DNA of 64,000 nt from Stictocephala bisonia (lineage: Eukaryota > Arthropoda > Insecta > Hemiptera > Membracidae), in contig JAQJVL010000058.1 in assembly GCA_035578905.1 (NCBI GenBank), forward strand, positions 682,001-746,000, in the 5' to 3' direction. The position numbers and the translations under genes are program-made. Below the pieces are notes generated by a model. That model was not told the origin of the DNA, searched no databases, and worked only from the letters and a program-made list of their open reading frames with translations. Of the stretch, positions 1 through 12,163 are shown piece after piece; positions within the stretch are counted from its first letter, which is position 1; each line of letters begins with the position of its first letter.

Positions 1-311
1 TTTATTAATAGCCCAACAGCTAACTATAAGCCCTACAGCTTTACTGGGAATCCGAACCACGTAGTGTTGGTCTGATTTTCAATTAACTGACAAGTCTGAC
101 ACTCAGTTATCTTCCCTACACAACATCCAGACACTGACTACCATTCAACATGGATACCCCAGGCTTCTCTAGTAGTGTCCACGTTGATGGCAACCATTGG
201 GCGGACGACGCGTGTCCGTATTAAGAGGACCGAGCATGGAACCTATGGCCTACAATCTCCCGAACACTTTGTCCCCAATTAGCTGGGTTACAGCACTCCG
301 CCACCAGTATA
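1..311 (-). repeat. SINE-like repeat, family A, copy 1 (cut by window edge)
   Basis: Reads on the minus strand as the family seen again at 4571, 9408, 11265, 24410, 26752, 34933, 60843 and 61083. The 5' end of the element (right side here) has the motif TGGCGGAGTGCTGTAACC, resembling a pol III box A. The box B-like word GGTTCGGATTCC lies about 250 bp further in, too far for a normal tRNA-type promoter. The 3' part is cut by the window edge. No protein is encoded; the open frame at 197-400 is a by-product. Confidence 0.7.
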
Positions 312-1185
312 CGCAAAATATACATTTACCATACAATGTGTCTTCATACAATAATTGTTGCGTGGTTTGGACACACATAAAATGTTTACGACTCCAATAA
401 CGATGGTGTTAATTATAATTAAGGACATAAAGGATACGTCCATAGACTACAAAGGACACTAAAGAACTTTATATTGTATAGCGACTAAATGTGGCCTTGA
501 AACATGATTTTTTCATTATCCTAGTATACCATATAGGCTATAATAAAACAAATTAATTTTTCTTAGTATATTTCCAGTCTATAAAGTGTAATACTATAGT
601 TCATTTAGTTTGAAGTTGGAACATTTTCAGATTTTCCTTTTAATAAATATTTATCTACCGTAAACAAGTCTGTATATAAATATTATTTTGTGTAATAATC
701 ATATAATTTATTTATCATTATTTCTAACAAGCCAACATGTCGGAACTGGCTTAAAAAAAGACGGTTTACATAAAGAGGAACCCATAAATAAAACTTGTAA
801 ATTTAGTTTAGTTTTAGGAAATTTGTAGTTTTACAGGAATTATATAGTACATTATTTTAAAAACATAAGCTAGAAATAGTTATTCTCAGTAATTATAAAT
901 AAATTATTGCTGGTTCATTGGTTCAACAGACCACAGTTCATCGGGTTCATGGACACAGTATTATTTGTTTTTTTTTTTTATTTTTTATTCACCATTGTTA
1001 TAGATAAAAAATAAATGAAATAACAGGATTTTGGACATGGGATGGGAAATTGCCTGGAGTTTCATGGGTCACATGCCGGATACCGTTTATTTTAGGAGGG
1101 CCCTACACCACTATGTCACAGACCAGTGCCTTTACATTGTTGCACGGTAAGAAGTGGAGGTTGCACAAGCACAAATTTTTCCAAA
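312..1185. other. A+T-rich spacer, no gene seen
   Basis: About 0.9 kb of A/T-rich sequence with no recognisable coding or repeat structure. The last 130 bp may be diverged LINE sequence leading into the fragment at 1186, but I could not read conserved residues there. Confidence 0.4.
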
Positions 1186-1757
1186 ATGTTTGTCCTGCAA
1201 AAGAAAGCAGTCCGAACAATAGCAACACTGCAATTTAGAGTCGTGTAGACCAGTGTCACAGATCTGAAACTGTTGACATTACCTTGCCACTACATTTTAG
1301 AAATATTCCTCCTTTTTAAATCCAAATGCGAAACCGTAAGAGGTTGCGATATACACTCTTATGCAACTGGAGGCAGGATGACCACCGAACTGGGAGACAC
1401 AGGACGGTAGCTTGCCTTCACACGCAGGAGCTCGTGTCGCCAACAAATTGCCGAATCCGATCAAAAGTGCCCCATGCCTTGGAGCACTCAAGACTCGTCT
1501 AAATACTACACTGGCCAAACACGCATTTTATAGTATAGACGAGTTCATGGCACACAACTGGGAGACCTCACAATTGGTTGACTGACCGGGGAAAGGGTGG
1601 AACGATTCGAATGAATGGGAGAGAGTGAATGAAGAAATTGTACGTCTGAAAGGGGGTTTGATGTTGGGACTAGTTGGGAAAATTTTAGATAAAAATCAAT
1701 GACGATTGCCATAACACTGTATCATGTTTATACAATAAAACACATTATTATCATCGT
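1186..1757 (+). pseudogene. LINE reverse transcriptase C-terminus and 3' tail (LINE-1, truncated)
   Basis: Conceptual translation gives the typical end of a Jockey/CR1-like LINE ORF2. In order: FVLQKKAVRTIATLQF, then LKLLTLPCHYILEI, then a GCDIHSYATGGR block (usually TRxR), then VANKLPNPIK, then HAFYSIDEFMAHNW. The blocks are in one orientation, but stops (at the VV*TS and DTGR* positions) and a frameshift near 1390-1410 break them. After the last stop at 1700 there is an AATAAA and a short ATT/ATC-rich tail to about 1757, as at a LINE 3' end. The palm and fingers are absent, so this is a 5'-truncated dead copy. Its C-terminal blocks resemble those at 31683-31973. Confidence 0.75.
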
Positions 1758-2980
1758 TAAGTACCAGCCTGGACACGTGGGAGACTGTCGGCCGGCTCTC
1801 TGAACAGAATGTTCACTAATGCAATTCTTTTTATTTACGAATAATTGGTAATAATTTATTCATACAACACTTGGACACATTGCCAGTGACGCCACACACT
1901 GCCTGAACCCCCTTCCTCCCTCCAGGCGTCGTAGTGGGTGATGATGTTTCCCGTTCCATGAAGACATCGGATGTGCGACATTAGTCAACGACAGGGTTCA
2001 AGGGGTCCTGTTTGATATTTAGTTGCCCAAAGTGGGCGTAAAAAGTGATGAGCGATGGGCGCAGGACGTAGCACCCTTTAGGGCTCGCCGAGGACGTGTA
2101 AACAGCAGGTGCAATGTCACCGCCACACGTGGGTGTTGGAGGTCCGACAGGTATTTTGTCTACAGGATCCAGACACCGCATTCCGGCTGCATCCTTTCGT
2201 GCAAGGGCAAAAAGGCGACTTACGTTTTTTCGACCGCAGTGCCTTGAATATGAATTCATCGCTTGAATATGAATTCATCGCTTGAATATGAATATGAAAG
2301 CGAACGAATATAAATAATTAATTATATTTCGAATATGAGCTAGCGGTCGGTTTTTCGTTGTATAAAACCACGCGCAGACATGCAGGCCTGTAGGCACTGG
2401 TGGGTGAAGTTTTATTGTAAAACCACAGAGAAGGCAAAAAAATAGATGGAAGAACCAGGTGCTAAAGAATTCGAAGAAGATAGAGATTGCAGCTGCAGAT
2501 TCTGAGGGTCGATAGCCATGGAAGAGTGTTGTTCGCGAGGTCACCTTGGACATACATGGCCATGAGTAAGTAAGTGTTTACACTACAAAATCATTACGTA
2601 GACCTGGTAATATGTGCTGTGTCCAGGCATTGAAATTTGCTATTCTCGAATTTAAACATAGGGAATTTTTGGTTGTAAAATTACTGCAACAGTTATTAGT
2701 ACGTTTAAAAATCTATTTGTATAAAAATAAAACTTCCGTATGCTTTGAGTACACAAAACTAGAAACGTTGCGAATGAATGCACTCGAATTTTTTTACATA
2801 ACATTTATTTATATCAAGAGTTTATTAAAATTTAGTACATGGAATTGTAAACGGGAATAGGGTATTTCAAGCGACCTACTTTTCACAAATTAAAATAAAT
2901 GTGAGTGCTGAAAAAGTGCTAATTTGACCAGTTGATTTATGTTTATTTTATATAAAAATCATATCCTGTAAGTCATAATT
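1758..2980. other. Spacer with elevated G+C patch, no gene seen
   Basis: No convincing gene. Overlapping short open frames on both strands near 1981-2259 coincide with a G+C-richer patch but show no motif I recognise. A 19-bp repeat lies at 2243-2290. Confidence 0.35.
2243..2290. repeat. 19-bp direct repeat, 2.5 units
   Basis: CTTGAATATGAATTCATCG is present at 2243 and 2262, with a partial third unit at 2281. It contains an EcoRI-type GAATTC. Confidence 0.9.
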
Positions 2981-4429
2981 TTACTTTCTCCCATATGCGT
3001 TAGCATAGAGAAAGTATTGTGATCGTCCAAAAACGTTTTTTACAAGTTGGTCTACAAATCCATTTGAGGGTCCCCTGAACCTAAAAAAGTGGGTATTCGA
3101 AAAAAAGATGATTTAGACAATATCTTCAGACTATTTTCTTTTTTGTGAAATTAAAAAAAAAATATTTGTATGGGCAAAAAACACAAAAAATAGAATTTCT
3201 CAACATCGGCTCTAACGATGTTGATTAAATTTTCAGGAAAGATGTGAATTACAATTTAAATATTTTAGTAAAAACCACATGTCTCTAACTTGACTTGTTT
3301 TTGAGTTATGCCAAAAACATATATGAGAATCAAAATGGTAATTTTCAAAGTTTTGATTTTTTAGTGTTTAATATCGGAGAAAGAAAGCTTGTGTTCTCAT
3401 ATGTGAATCGGCCAGTTTCACTAAATGCCTTATGATGTTGTGTAGAGCCATACACAGTAATTATGAATATTTTTATGAGTATTGTATTTTTTATTTGCAT
3501 GTTAAATTATTCTAATTGCTAACGGCTTCTTTACTGTAATTGGTAAAACATCTGCTGTAGTAAAAAATTGTAAAAATAAATAGATAAAATAGGTCCTTTA
3601 ACAATATTTCTGTTTGGGACTCAGTAAAGGTCCTTCGGCCACGTGTTTATTTAACCATTCCGGTAATTCTAGGACCATGTTCCTGGACGCCACAGGCACG
3701 TTTCTGGTCCTCTGACCTCGCGCCTCTCACTTCTCTCGGATCGCGGTCAAGGAGGGACGTCGGAAGTGAGTGACGTAACCAGTCCCGGACACGGACTACG
3801 CAGGACATAAGGAAACTGGGTACTATACGTGACGAAGGCCGTTGAAGAACAGTTCAAGAGGTCAAGAAGGTGTTTATGTGGGGTCATTTGGGAAGATTCG
3901 CCGTAAATCACGCCCATTGGATACTAAATGAAAAAAAAATGGTAGCAAAGAATTGAAACAAACTTTCCCCCATATTAAAACTTTAAGAATTACCAGTTTT
4001 TATTCCCAATTATGTTTTTTTGCCATAACTAATAAACTAGACAAGATACAGACATGCGGTTTTTAGTAAAATATTTAAAATTATAATTCACATTTTTCCT
4101 GAAAATGTATTCAAAATCGTTAGAGCAGTTTTTGAGAAAATTCCATTTTTTTGTATGTTTTTGCCCATTAAAAAATATAACTTAAATTTCAAAAACGTCA
4201 AAAACAGACTGGAGATAATGGCTGGAGATAACACCTATATATCTTCATACCAACTTTCATAAAAATTAATCAATCCGTTTGGTCTCCAGCGAGCTGCACA
4301 TACACACAGACAGACACAAACTTTGGTTCAGGGGACTCTAAAATGGATTTTCAGACAAACTTGTAAAACAAGTTTTTTCGACGATCACAATACTTTCTTC
4401 TCTATGTTAACGCACATAGGAGAAAGTAA
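2981..4429. mobile_element. Foldback element with ~430-bp inverted arms
   Basis: The left end (ACTTTCTCCCATATGCGTT, then AGCATAGAGAAAGT, from 2983) is the inverse of the right end at 4390-4429 (AACGCACATAGGAGAAAGT). The inverted match continues inward, for example 'gagttatgccaaaaaca' near 3305 against 'tttgccataactaat' near 4020, giving arms of about 2981-3395 and 3940-4429. The middle (3396-3940) is unrelated, includes a G+C-rich patch at 3650-3800, and has no readable transposase. Each tip is itself a small hairpin (ACTTTCTC...GAGAAAGT). Solo copies of the right arm occur at 8430 and 15985. No clear target-site duplication was identified. This is probably a non-autonomous DNA element. Confidence 0.75.
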
Positions 4430-4570
4430 AAAAAAAACATTATTTATATGGTGAAGCTAGGGCTATTTAGTCCTCACTACCAACTAACCACTATTTGTTT
4501 ACTTCAATGTTACATCTCTCATTTCGATACTTCTAGTATTGTGACTATCTTATCCTAATACAATCTAATC

Positions 4571-5005
4571 TGTCGGCATTAGTGGCGCAGAGCTGTAGTC
4601 CAGCTTCTTGGACACAAGGTGTTATAGAGATTGTAGGTGATAGGTTCTATTCTCGGTCCTCTTAATACTGACATGACATCCGCTCAATGGTTGCCATCGA
4701 CTTGGACACTACTAGTAAAATCTGGGGTGACCATGTTGTGTCCGGATATTGTGTAGAGAAGAGACCTGAGCATCAGGCTTGTCAGTTCGCTGAAAATCAA
4801 ACCAATACGAAGTGGTCTGGATTCCACGTAAAAGCTGCAAAAATCCCTTGGTTGTCTTGGATAGTGGCTATTGATAAATGGCTCCTTTTTTAAAGAATCG
4901 TAGAATTTAGTTAGTAACAATAACTACACTCATCACACTCATTCGCCCCTCATATTCACTCACCTCTCTACAATCGGTACCTTGATAATGAATCTTGATC
5001 AGAAT
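4571..5005 (+). repeat. SINE-like repeat, family A, copy 2 (near full length)
   Basis: Starts TGTCGGCATTAGTGGCGCAG, which matches the 5' end of the other full copies. It has the diverged box B-like word GGTCTGGATTCCAC near 4815 and ends in the family's 3' module ('ctcatcacactcattc') near 4930-5000. Confidence 0.75.
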
Positions 5006-5604
5006 ATATCAAATAATATCAAATAAGAAGACCAAAAATATTGTTTACCCTCTTGCACTCATTTAATAAATAATGGTTTTTTCTATAATTATTTTTATTG
5101 CTTTATTTTGGTATGTCAATGAAAAATGAAAGGCGAGACAACGTCCGCCGGGTTCAGCTAATAATAATTAAAATAATACTATCTGAAAATAAAATAATAA
5201 TATAGATATTGCTTAGCCGTATTTCAAAGTTATTTTGTATATTGAGGAGAATAATAATTTACGTGTGTTGTTTTTGTGATCATCTCAGAAAAAAGAGCAA
5301 ATAAAAAGTTTGCTACAGAATCACGACGCACAAGTCTTGGCATTGAATAAGATTGTGTACCATCTGATTATTGGAGTAGCCTGGCTGTGTTTTTGTTATT
5401 TGATTTTGCTATTGTCAAGGAATTGTTTATTCGCTATCTATAATTGATTGTATTAAACATATCGATCACCAAAGTGGATTTGTTTCAGCCTTTCTAAAAA
5501 GAGGCCTGTATATTGGTTGGTAACAATGCCTACATCGTACCTCGTGACATGGCATGTCTACCTAGTGACCTTTAGTTTAGGTAATATTAACTATTATTAA
5601 CATT
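5006..5604. other. A+T-rich spacer, no gene seen
   Basis: No repeat or coding structure that I can support. Confidence 0.35.
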
Positions 5605-5812
5605 TGAGACGCCGGTCGTAGAAATACTGGTGAATATGAGGGGTTAATGAGTGTAGATGAACGAGTGTGGTCATTGTTACTTCCCCAGGTCGACTTTCCT
5701 TAGAAATAGCCATTTATCAATATCCCAATAGCTAGGGCAATTAAGGAATCTACAGCTTGATGTGGAATCCGAACCACGAAGTATTGTTCTGACTTTCAAC
5801 TGATTTACAGGC
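5605..5812 (-). repeat. SINE-like repeat, family A, copy 3 (3' half only)
   Basis: Begins with TGAGACGCC (the inverse of the family 3' end GGCGTCTCA) and runs through the inverse of the 'gggctattaataaatgg' module to GTGGAATCCGAACCACG. It stops near 5812, so the 5' half is missing. Confidence 0.7.
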
Positions 5813-6329
5813 CAAAAATAGCACGTGTCAAAGTATAGTTTACTCACACACCCCCGACTAACCCTCCCCCTTTGTTTTCATAGTTTAGTACTCCAAGTAA
5901 GAAATCCTGTAATTTGATGCTCCACTGGATTATGTTTTGAAACATTAAACGTTTTGTTTAATTTTTTTAAGCACAAGGTTAAATTCCCTTGTATGTAAAA
6001 TGTATGTATAAACTCGTTAATTCATATCAAATTCGAGTGCTATAAATAAAAATTTAGAAGTCAACATTTTAAACATTAAGAGGTTTTCATTCATTTGACT
6101 ACAGCGTTTTCAAAATCCTAAATCTGAAATGAAATATATCGATTACGCGTTAGTTAGTGAGGCACGCACAAATGAAAGTGTTGTAAATATATGTTTTATA
6201 TTCTCGTAAATCGGCCAAAAACATTTTTACCTAAAACAGTGGCCTTTAGGCGACCGTTTGCCAAACCGCCAAGGGAGCCCCAGAGGGCCCTTGCAATGCC
6301 GCCAGCGGGCAAAAATATGCTTTTCTGTT
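5813..6329. other. Spacer, no gene seen
   Basis: A+T-rich apart from a short G+C-rich patch at 6240-6310. Nothing recognisable. Confidence 0.35.
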
Positions 6330-7033
6330 TCAACTTTAAGGTTCTTGTTTATTATTAGTGAGTTAAAGTGGACACTTTATGGTAGTTAAAGGCCCGTTAT
6401 ACCAAGAAAGACACTTTTAGTTTCGCAATTTATCAGTGAAAAAAGTATAAGAGTACTATTTTTTCTTTTATACTTTTTCTTTTCAATTTTTTTCTTTACA
6501 AAAACCAACTTATAGGTCCACTAGAATAGGTCTTCGAATTTCAAATGACATTTCAAATGATACGTTACGATTATCATACAAAACATATCGTTGAAATAGA
6601 AACCATGTTTTTGGCGTTTTTCGTGGAGGGAAACGTTGCTCAAACTGCCTCGCTACCGCTGGAGAGTCGACAGCCACACAGTCTTACCGTCACTCGAGTA
6701 ACACGTGATCTATTTCAACTGTACAGTTCTTGTTTATGACTGTAATGAGTACTGCGTAATTATTAAAGGCCCAATCCAGTGGACCATACGTTGATATGAG
6801 TTTTTTTTAATTTAAAATCGTCAAGATTAAGTTTAAAGTTTTACATATCTAACTGTAAACAAATTATAAAAATACTGAATGTTTACAAAAAGCAACTCAT
6901 AATCCACTAGAACAGTTCTTCGCCTATCAAATGACACTCCAATTGTTACGATACGATCATTATAACGAAAAGAATCGTTGAAATAGAAACTCGTGTTTCT
7001 AGCGTTTTTTTTTTTTTTTTTTTTTTTTTTTTG
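6330..7033. repeat. Two diverged tandem copies (~350 bp) ending in poly(T)
   Basis: Copy 1 is about 6330-6720 and copy 2 about 6720-7033. Both carry in order 'gttcttgtttat', 'attaaaggccc/gttaaaggccc', 'tccactagaa', 'tcaaatgacactt/tcc', 'cgttgaaatagaaac' and 'agcgttttt/ggcgttttt'. Copy 2 ends in 28 consecutive T at 7005-7032, which could be the poly(A) tail of a minus-strand retrocopy. Confidence 0.65.
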
Positions 7034-8429
7034 AAACGAAACAGGTTAGGAAAGGTTGGATTTTTTTAGTGGTTCAAGTCTAAGACATAATTTTATAAGT
7101 TTTTAAGTTCTCAGGAATTACAGCTTTTTGATTTGCTTTAATACGCGTAGGAAGTTTAAACACGCTGGGAAACTTCCCAGACAATCAAAATGTCTCAGAC
7201 AGAACAATCGGTGTTATTGGCTGGTGATATCAACGAGCTCGGAACGTTTTCAAGGTCATTTGTTTTGTATCACACGAGTTGATAAAACATACAGACGTGC
7301 TAGATCAAAGGTCGCAACACATCAGCTCTTCGTCGGCGATTTACAATTATTAAATGGACAAATGGCGTATCAATGCTAATGATTACTTCTCTCCAAAGTA
7401 GCAATACTACATAACTACTTACAAGAAAAAAAGAAAAGAATAACACTTTCGTTACAATTAGACAAAGAACATTAATTATTTCATTTCAAGTCATTATAAA
7501 TTAAATTTTAGTTTGTTTGTACACAAAACTGAAAAAGTAGTGAATGAATTCACTTGAAATGTTTACAAAACTTTGATCTAAGTACAAGAGTCTTTTAATA
7601 AATTTAGTTGCTAAAATTGTAAATGGGAATTGGCAATTTCAAGTATATCCTGATGCACCTACATTTCATAAAAATGAAAATAAATGTTAATGCTTAAAAA
7701 CTGCAGTACAGCTGATTTATACATATTATATCCAAATCATATTCTGTAAGCGCATTACCACGGTGTTTTATACTGTGGCACTGCTGTGACCAAATGATAC
7801 TGTATTTATGAAAACAACAAAAATTATCTCCCAACTTTACTTGATGATGGACTGAAGGTCTGGTGACTTCCGGTGAATTTAACAGAAGATCAATGTTAAC
7901 AGAATAAAAAGGAAAAAATGTAGCTCTAATGGCAATTCTTAAAAGAATTTATCATCATTAGACACTTAATTATAAATTATGACTGTCACTACTTTTATTT
8001 TCAATATTACGAGTTTGGTGTCACATTGTCACTTAAACTTATACACTACCTAGCTGACATCCCTAGCTTCACTACAGTGTGGTTCTCTAAACTTCCTTAC
8101 CCTTCCCTCCGTGGTTCTATCTAAATCATCACGTCAATATGAAAGCTCAGCCTGTTGCCGTTCATCTAGGTAGCAAAGTTTCGTAATGTAGGAAACTGTA
8201 ATATATTATTATAAATCTACTTTAGGGGATGAAAAGTAGTGCAATCATGTAAGATAGTAGAAATGGCCTTAAACATATCACAATAAAATCCAAATTAGCC
8301 AACATTTTGAGTAATGTTAAACTTTTTTTATCGTCTGTTTTAAATAAATTGTTATTAAATTAATACAAATCTTATTCTTATTAATCTTTCTTATTATTAA
8401 TTCTTATTAAATTAATCCAAATAAATTTG
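7034..8429. other. A+T-rich spacer, no gene seen
   Basis: About 1.4 kb with no coding or repeat structure that I recognise. The frame at 7128-7379 shows no motif. Confidence 0.35.
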
Positions 8430-8960
8430 GAAAAAAATAAAGAATTGACATATACTTTCCCCCATATTAAACAAAAAAATCAAAACTTTATGAATTCCCA
8501 AATTGCTTTTTGCCATAATTAAAAAACTAGTCAAGTTAGAGATATGTGGTTTTTACTAAAATATTTTAAGTTGTAATTCACGTCTTTCCTAAAAATTTAT
8601 TCAAAATCGTTAGAGCCGTTTTTGAGTAATTTATCTTTTCGTATGTTTTTTGCCCATAGAAATAAGAAGAACTAAAACTTCAAAAAAGAGAAGTTTCCAT
8701 CCAAACATGGTCTGGTGATATTGAATAAATACACCTACATAACAAATTTCAAAAAAATGTATCTATCCGTTTGATCTCCAGCGAATTGCACATTCACACA
8801 GACAGACACACATACGGGCAGTCACCAATCATTTTTTTTCGAAAAAAAACCATTTTTTGGGTTCAGAGGACCCTAAAATGGATTTTTAGATTAACTTGTA
8901 AACAATTTTTTTGAACGATCACAGTACTTTTATCTATGCTAACGCATATGGGAGAAAGTA
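8430..8960. repeat. Solo arm of the 2981-4429 foldback family
   Basis: Runs from 'actttcccccatattaaac' through 'tttgccataat', 'aaaactagtcaagttagag' and 'cacacagacagacacaca' to the terminal 'aacgcatatgggagaaagta'. This is colinear with the right arm of the foldback element, and there is no inverted partner nearby. Confidence 0.75.
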
Positions 8961-9407
8961 AGAAGAAAATGTTCAGAGGCTGTTTCTATCCCTTAGGAAT
9001 AATCTTCCCTCCAAATGTTATGAAAATCTGTTCAGTGGTTCCGCAGATTCGTGATAAGTGAGAACATGGCTTTTTAAAGGGGATATACCCTTCCCTCACC
9101 AGCAACGACGTTGTTATGTAACGTGTTCAATGGCGCAAATCAAAAGGTAATGTTTGTTTACATTGTAACAGCTGACTAGAGAGTGATAGGTGATAAACCG
9201 TGACCTTGACCTTGTGTTGTTACAATGAGTATATGCCAACCGTTACGTGCCCGTAGGTCATCAGCAGTAACCGATAAATGGCTGGGGAAATGGGAACCCC
9301 AACGTCCTCACTTTAATTAAAATATATCTTTCGGGGAATTTTCATGATAAAATGAGTCAGGGGAAATATACTTAAGTACTGAGGGCAGCATTTTAAATTT
9401 GACCGAC
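8961..9407. other. Spacer, no gene seen
   Basis: Follows the solo arm. The phrase 'aaaatctgttcagtggttccgcag' style of sequence resembles other non-coding dispersed repeats, but no boundaries are visible. Confidence 0.3.
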
Positions 9408-9770
9408 TACTTGTGGACAAAGTGTTAGCGAGATTGTAGGCAATAGGTTGAACAATACCCACATGGACTACTCAATGGTCGCCATCGACGTGTACACTAC
9501 TAGAAACGTCTGGGGGTGTACATGTTGGGTGGTAGGGGAGAGAACTGAGTACAAGGCTTGACAGGTAGCTGAAAATCAGACCAATATTCAGCTACCTGGA
9601 ACGTGGAATACGTGGTTCGGATTCCACCTAAAGCCGTAGGTCCCTTCGTTGTTCTGGCCACTGGGCTATTAATAAATGACTCTTTCTAAGGAATAGTCGA
9701 CTTAAATTACTAACAATAAGTACACTCTTTCACTCCTAATATTTATTCATATCTCTACGATCGGCGTCTT
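9408..9770 (+). repeat. SINE-like repeat, family A, copy 4
   Basis: Begins at 'acttgtggacaaagtgtt', so the first ~40 bp (the box A-like end) are missing. It includes GTGGTTCGGATTCCACC near 9620 and the 3' module 'gggctattaataaatgact'. A short local duplication ('cagctacctg') lies at about 9590-9600. Confidence 0.7.
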
Positions 9771-9865
9771 AATTATGCATAGTATATATATTAAAATTAA
9801 AGAAAATCACTTTACAATTAATTTAATTTGGTCGAGTTATTTGAAACGTATGAGTTAATAAGTCA

Positions 9866-10482
9866 GCCAAGTTGACTGAACTTGGAAGGACAAGGCCGTT
9901 GACGGAACTCAATGACGCAAATACAATTTTATTTTTATTATATAACTTATAATACACAATCTTATAATGAAAAAAGATAAAAGTTGTTGTGTGTACAGTT
10001 ATTTGTAAGGTTAATAAAAGTCAAGTTGACTGAACTTGGAAAGACAAGGCCGTTGACGGAACGCAATGACGCAAATACAATTTTATTTTTATTATATAAC
10101 TTATAATACATAATCTTATAATGAAAAAAGATAAAAGTATTGTGTGTACACTTATTTGTAAGGTTAATAAAAGTCAAGTTGACCGAACTTGGAAAGACAA
10201 GGCCGTTGACGGAACGCAATGACGCAAATACAATTTTATTTTTATTATATAACTTATAATACATAATCTTATAATGAAAAAAGATAAAAGTATTGTGTGT
10301 ACACTTATTTGTAAGGTTAATAAAAGTCAAGTTGACTGAACTTGGAAAGACAAGGCCGTTGACGGAACGCAATGACGCAAATACAATTTTATTTTTATTA
10401 TATAACTTATAATACATGATCTTATAATGAAAAAAGATAAAAGTATTGTGTGTACACTTATTTGTAAGGTTAAAAAAGTCAA
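9866..10482. repeat. 153-bp tandem array, four copies
   Basis: Units start at about 9868, 10021, 10174 and 10327 and are nearly identical (CAAGTTGACTGAACTTGG ... AAGGTTAATAAAAG). The period is 153 bp, exactly 51 codons, so a minus-strand frame stays open through three units (9962-10417). That frame is a consequence of the period and composition, and I do not call it a gene. Confidence 0.95.
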
Positions 10483-10496
10483 GTGAGTTAATACAA

Positions 10497-10950
10497 AATA
10501 TTTTAAAATTATTTTGATTATTTTTTAAATTACGGCCATTTTTTATTTTAACAAATACGGTATCTAAAAGAAAAAACCACTGGTTTTATAAAAATCGCAA
10601 AAGACACAACACAGTTTTTAAATAACTTTACCTTTCAAATGATACCTCATTTGTAAAAATTTACTTAGAAATAACAATTTCATGTACTAACATTAATTCA
10701 CATGCAGTTCAAATACTGTCAAATTAGTAGCCATTTAGTTTGCATAGATTTGTTAATGTTAGTTAATAAATTTGTTATTCCTGAACCGATTTTTACAAAT
10801 GAGGTATCATTGGAAAAGTAAAGTTATTTGAAAACCGATTTTGTGTCTTACAAAATGTTTAAAAAACCAGTGTTTTTTTTTAAAGATATTTGTTAAAATA
10901 AAAAATGGCTGTAAATTTGAAAATAATCAAAATAATTGTATATCAAATAC
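10497..10950. mobile_element. Small foldback element, ~160-bp inverted arms
   Basis: 'attattttgattattt' and 'ccattttttattttaacaaat' on the left (10500-10560) recur inverted as 'atttgttaaaataaaaaatgg' and 'aaataatcaaaataat' on the right (10885-10940). The next inner block 'aaatgatacctcatttgtaaaaat' (near 10640) pairs with 'atttttacaaatgaggtatcatt' (near 10790). The central spacer is about 100 bp and non-coding. Confidence 0.75.
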
Positions 10951-11264
10951 TACCTTCTAACATGAACCCGTTTAACGAGTTTTGTAACAATCGTAAAGAT
11001 AACAACAAAGATATAAATATTTTTATGAAAAAAATGGCGTTTAGCTGCTTAACAATGTGGGAATTGATAAAAATAGTATTCTTCATTTTTAGATTAGAAT
11101 CACACATAGAATCTGTAAATGTATAGCCATACCTACCTCATTGTAATACCCTGTATATGATTTATTTCTTATAATAAAAATATAAACAAAACATAAACAT
11201 CTCACGTTCTTATTACTGGATTGTTTTTGATTTTCACCTTTAGAAAACTAAGATTTTTTTTAAA
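10951..11264. other. Short spacer, no gene seen
   Basis: A+T-rich, with nothing recognisable. Confidence 0.3.
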
Positions 11265-11700
11265 TACGAGACGCCGACACAACTTGGTGCGTCTTTTAAG
11301 GTGAATGTGAATGATAGATGAGTGTGGATGACCTGTGTAGTCTGGTTACGAACTGAGTTCAAATTATGTTCAGAAAGAGCCATTTATTAATAGGCCAATA
11401 GCTAGGACACCTAGGGGACCTACAACTTTATGTGGAATCCGAACCATTTAGTAAAGTAGGTCGATTTTAAGCTAATTGACAAGCCTGGTACTCAGTTATC
11501 TTCCCTACACAACATGTTAACCTTGACTACGACTCAATACGGACATCCTAGACTTCTCTTGTAGTGTCCACATTGATGGCAACTATTGAGCGGACGCCAT
11601 GTCAGTATAACGAGGACTGATCATAGAATCTATAGCCTACAATCTCCACAAGACTTTGTCCCCAAGAAGCTGGGTTACAGCACTGCACCACTATTGTCGA
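11265..11700 (-). repeat. SINE-like repeat, family A, copy 5 (near full length)
   Basis: Begins with GAGACGCCGACACAA (inverse of the 3' end), passes GTGGAATCCGAACCA (inverse of the box B-like word) and ends with GGGTTACAGCACTGCACCAC (inverse of the 5' end). Confidence 0.75.
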
Positions 11701-12163
11701 CATGACTTGAATGTACGTAGAACATGACCTGAATGTACATAGAACAAGAGTTCACGAAGTTATCGATTAATCAAGAGTTTGGCGAACGATAAGGCTCTCC
11801 CATTGAGGGATCAGGGGGTTGATTTATACATATAAAAAAAATCCCAGGTTAAAATCTCAATCAAAACATAGTTCCTTGTGAATTTCCAAAAAAGGCATTT
11901 ACGGCAGTATAAGGAGAAAGACAAAGTTGAGCCGGAAAACTGCAGCAACCTTCAAAGTTTCCTGTCGAAGTGGTCTTACTCAATCCACTCCGGTGGAGGT
12001 CACGCTGTCGTCGGCCAGCCCTGACCCGCCACTTCCACTCCCTTCACTTCCGAACTGTCAGTCACACACGTTGCGTCATCGTCGACCGTGTCACTACCCT
12101 ACTGTCACGTCACACAACATAAGAGGAATGAGTTGCCAAATTTGTCCGTAATTAAATTATATA
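11701..12163. other. Spacer with a 24-bp duplication, no gene seen
   Basis: Two copies of 'catgacttgaatgtacgtagaa' lie in tandem at about 11700-11747. The frame at 11927-12151 is proline/serine-rich with no recognisable domain. Confidence 0.35.

Noticed and set aside
9962..10417. 151-codon minus-strand frame with a 51-residue repeat
   Set aside because: Produced by the 153-bp satellite. No recognisable domain and no start or flanking gene structure.
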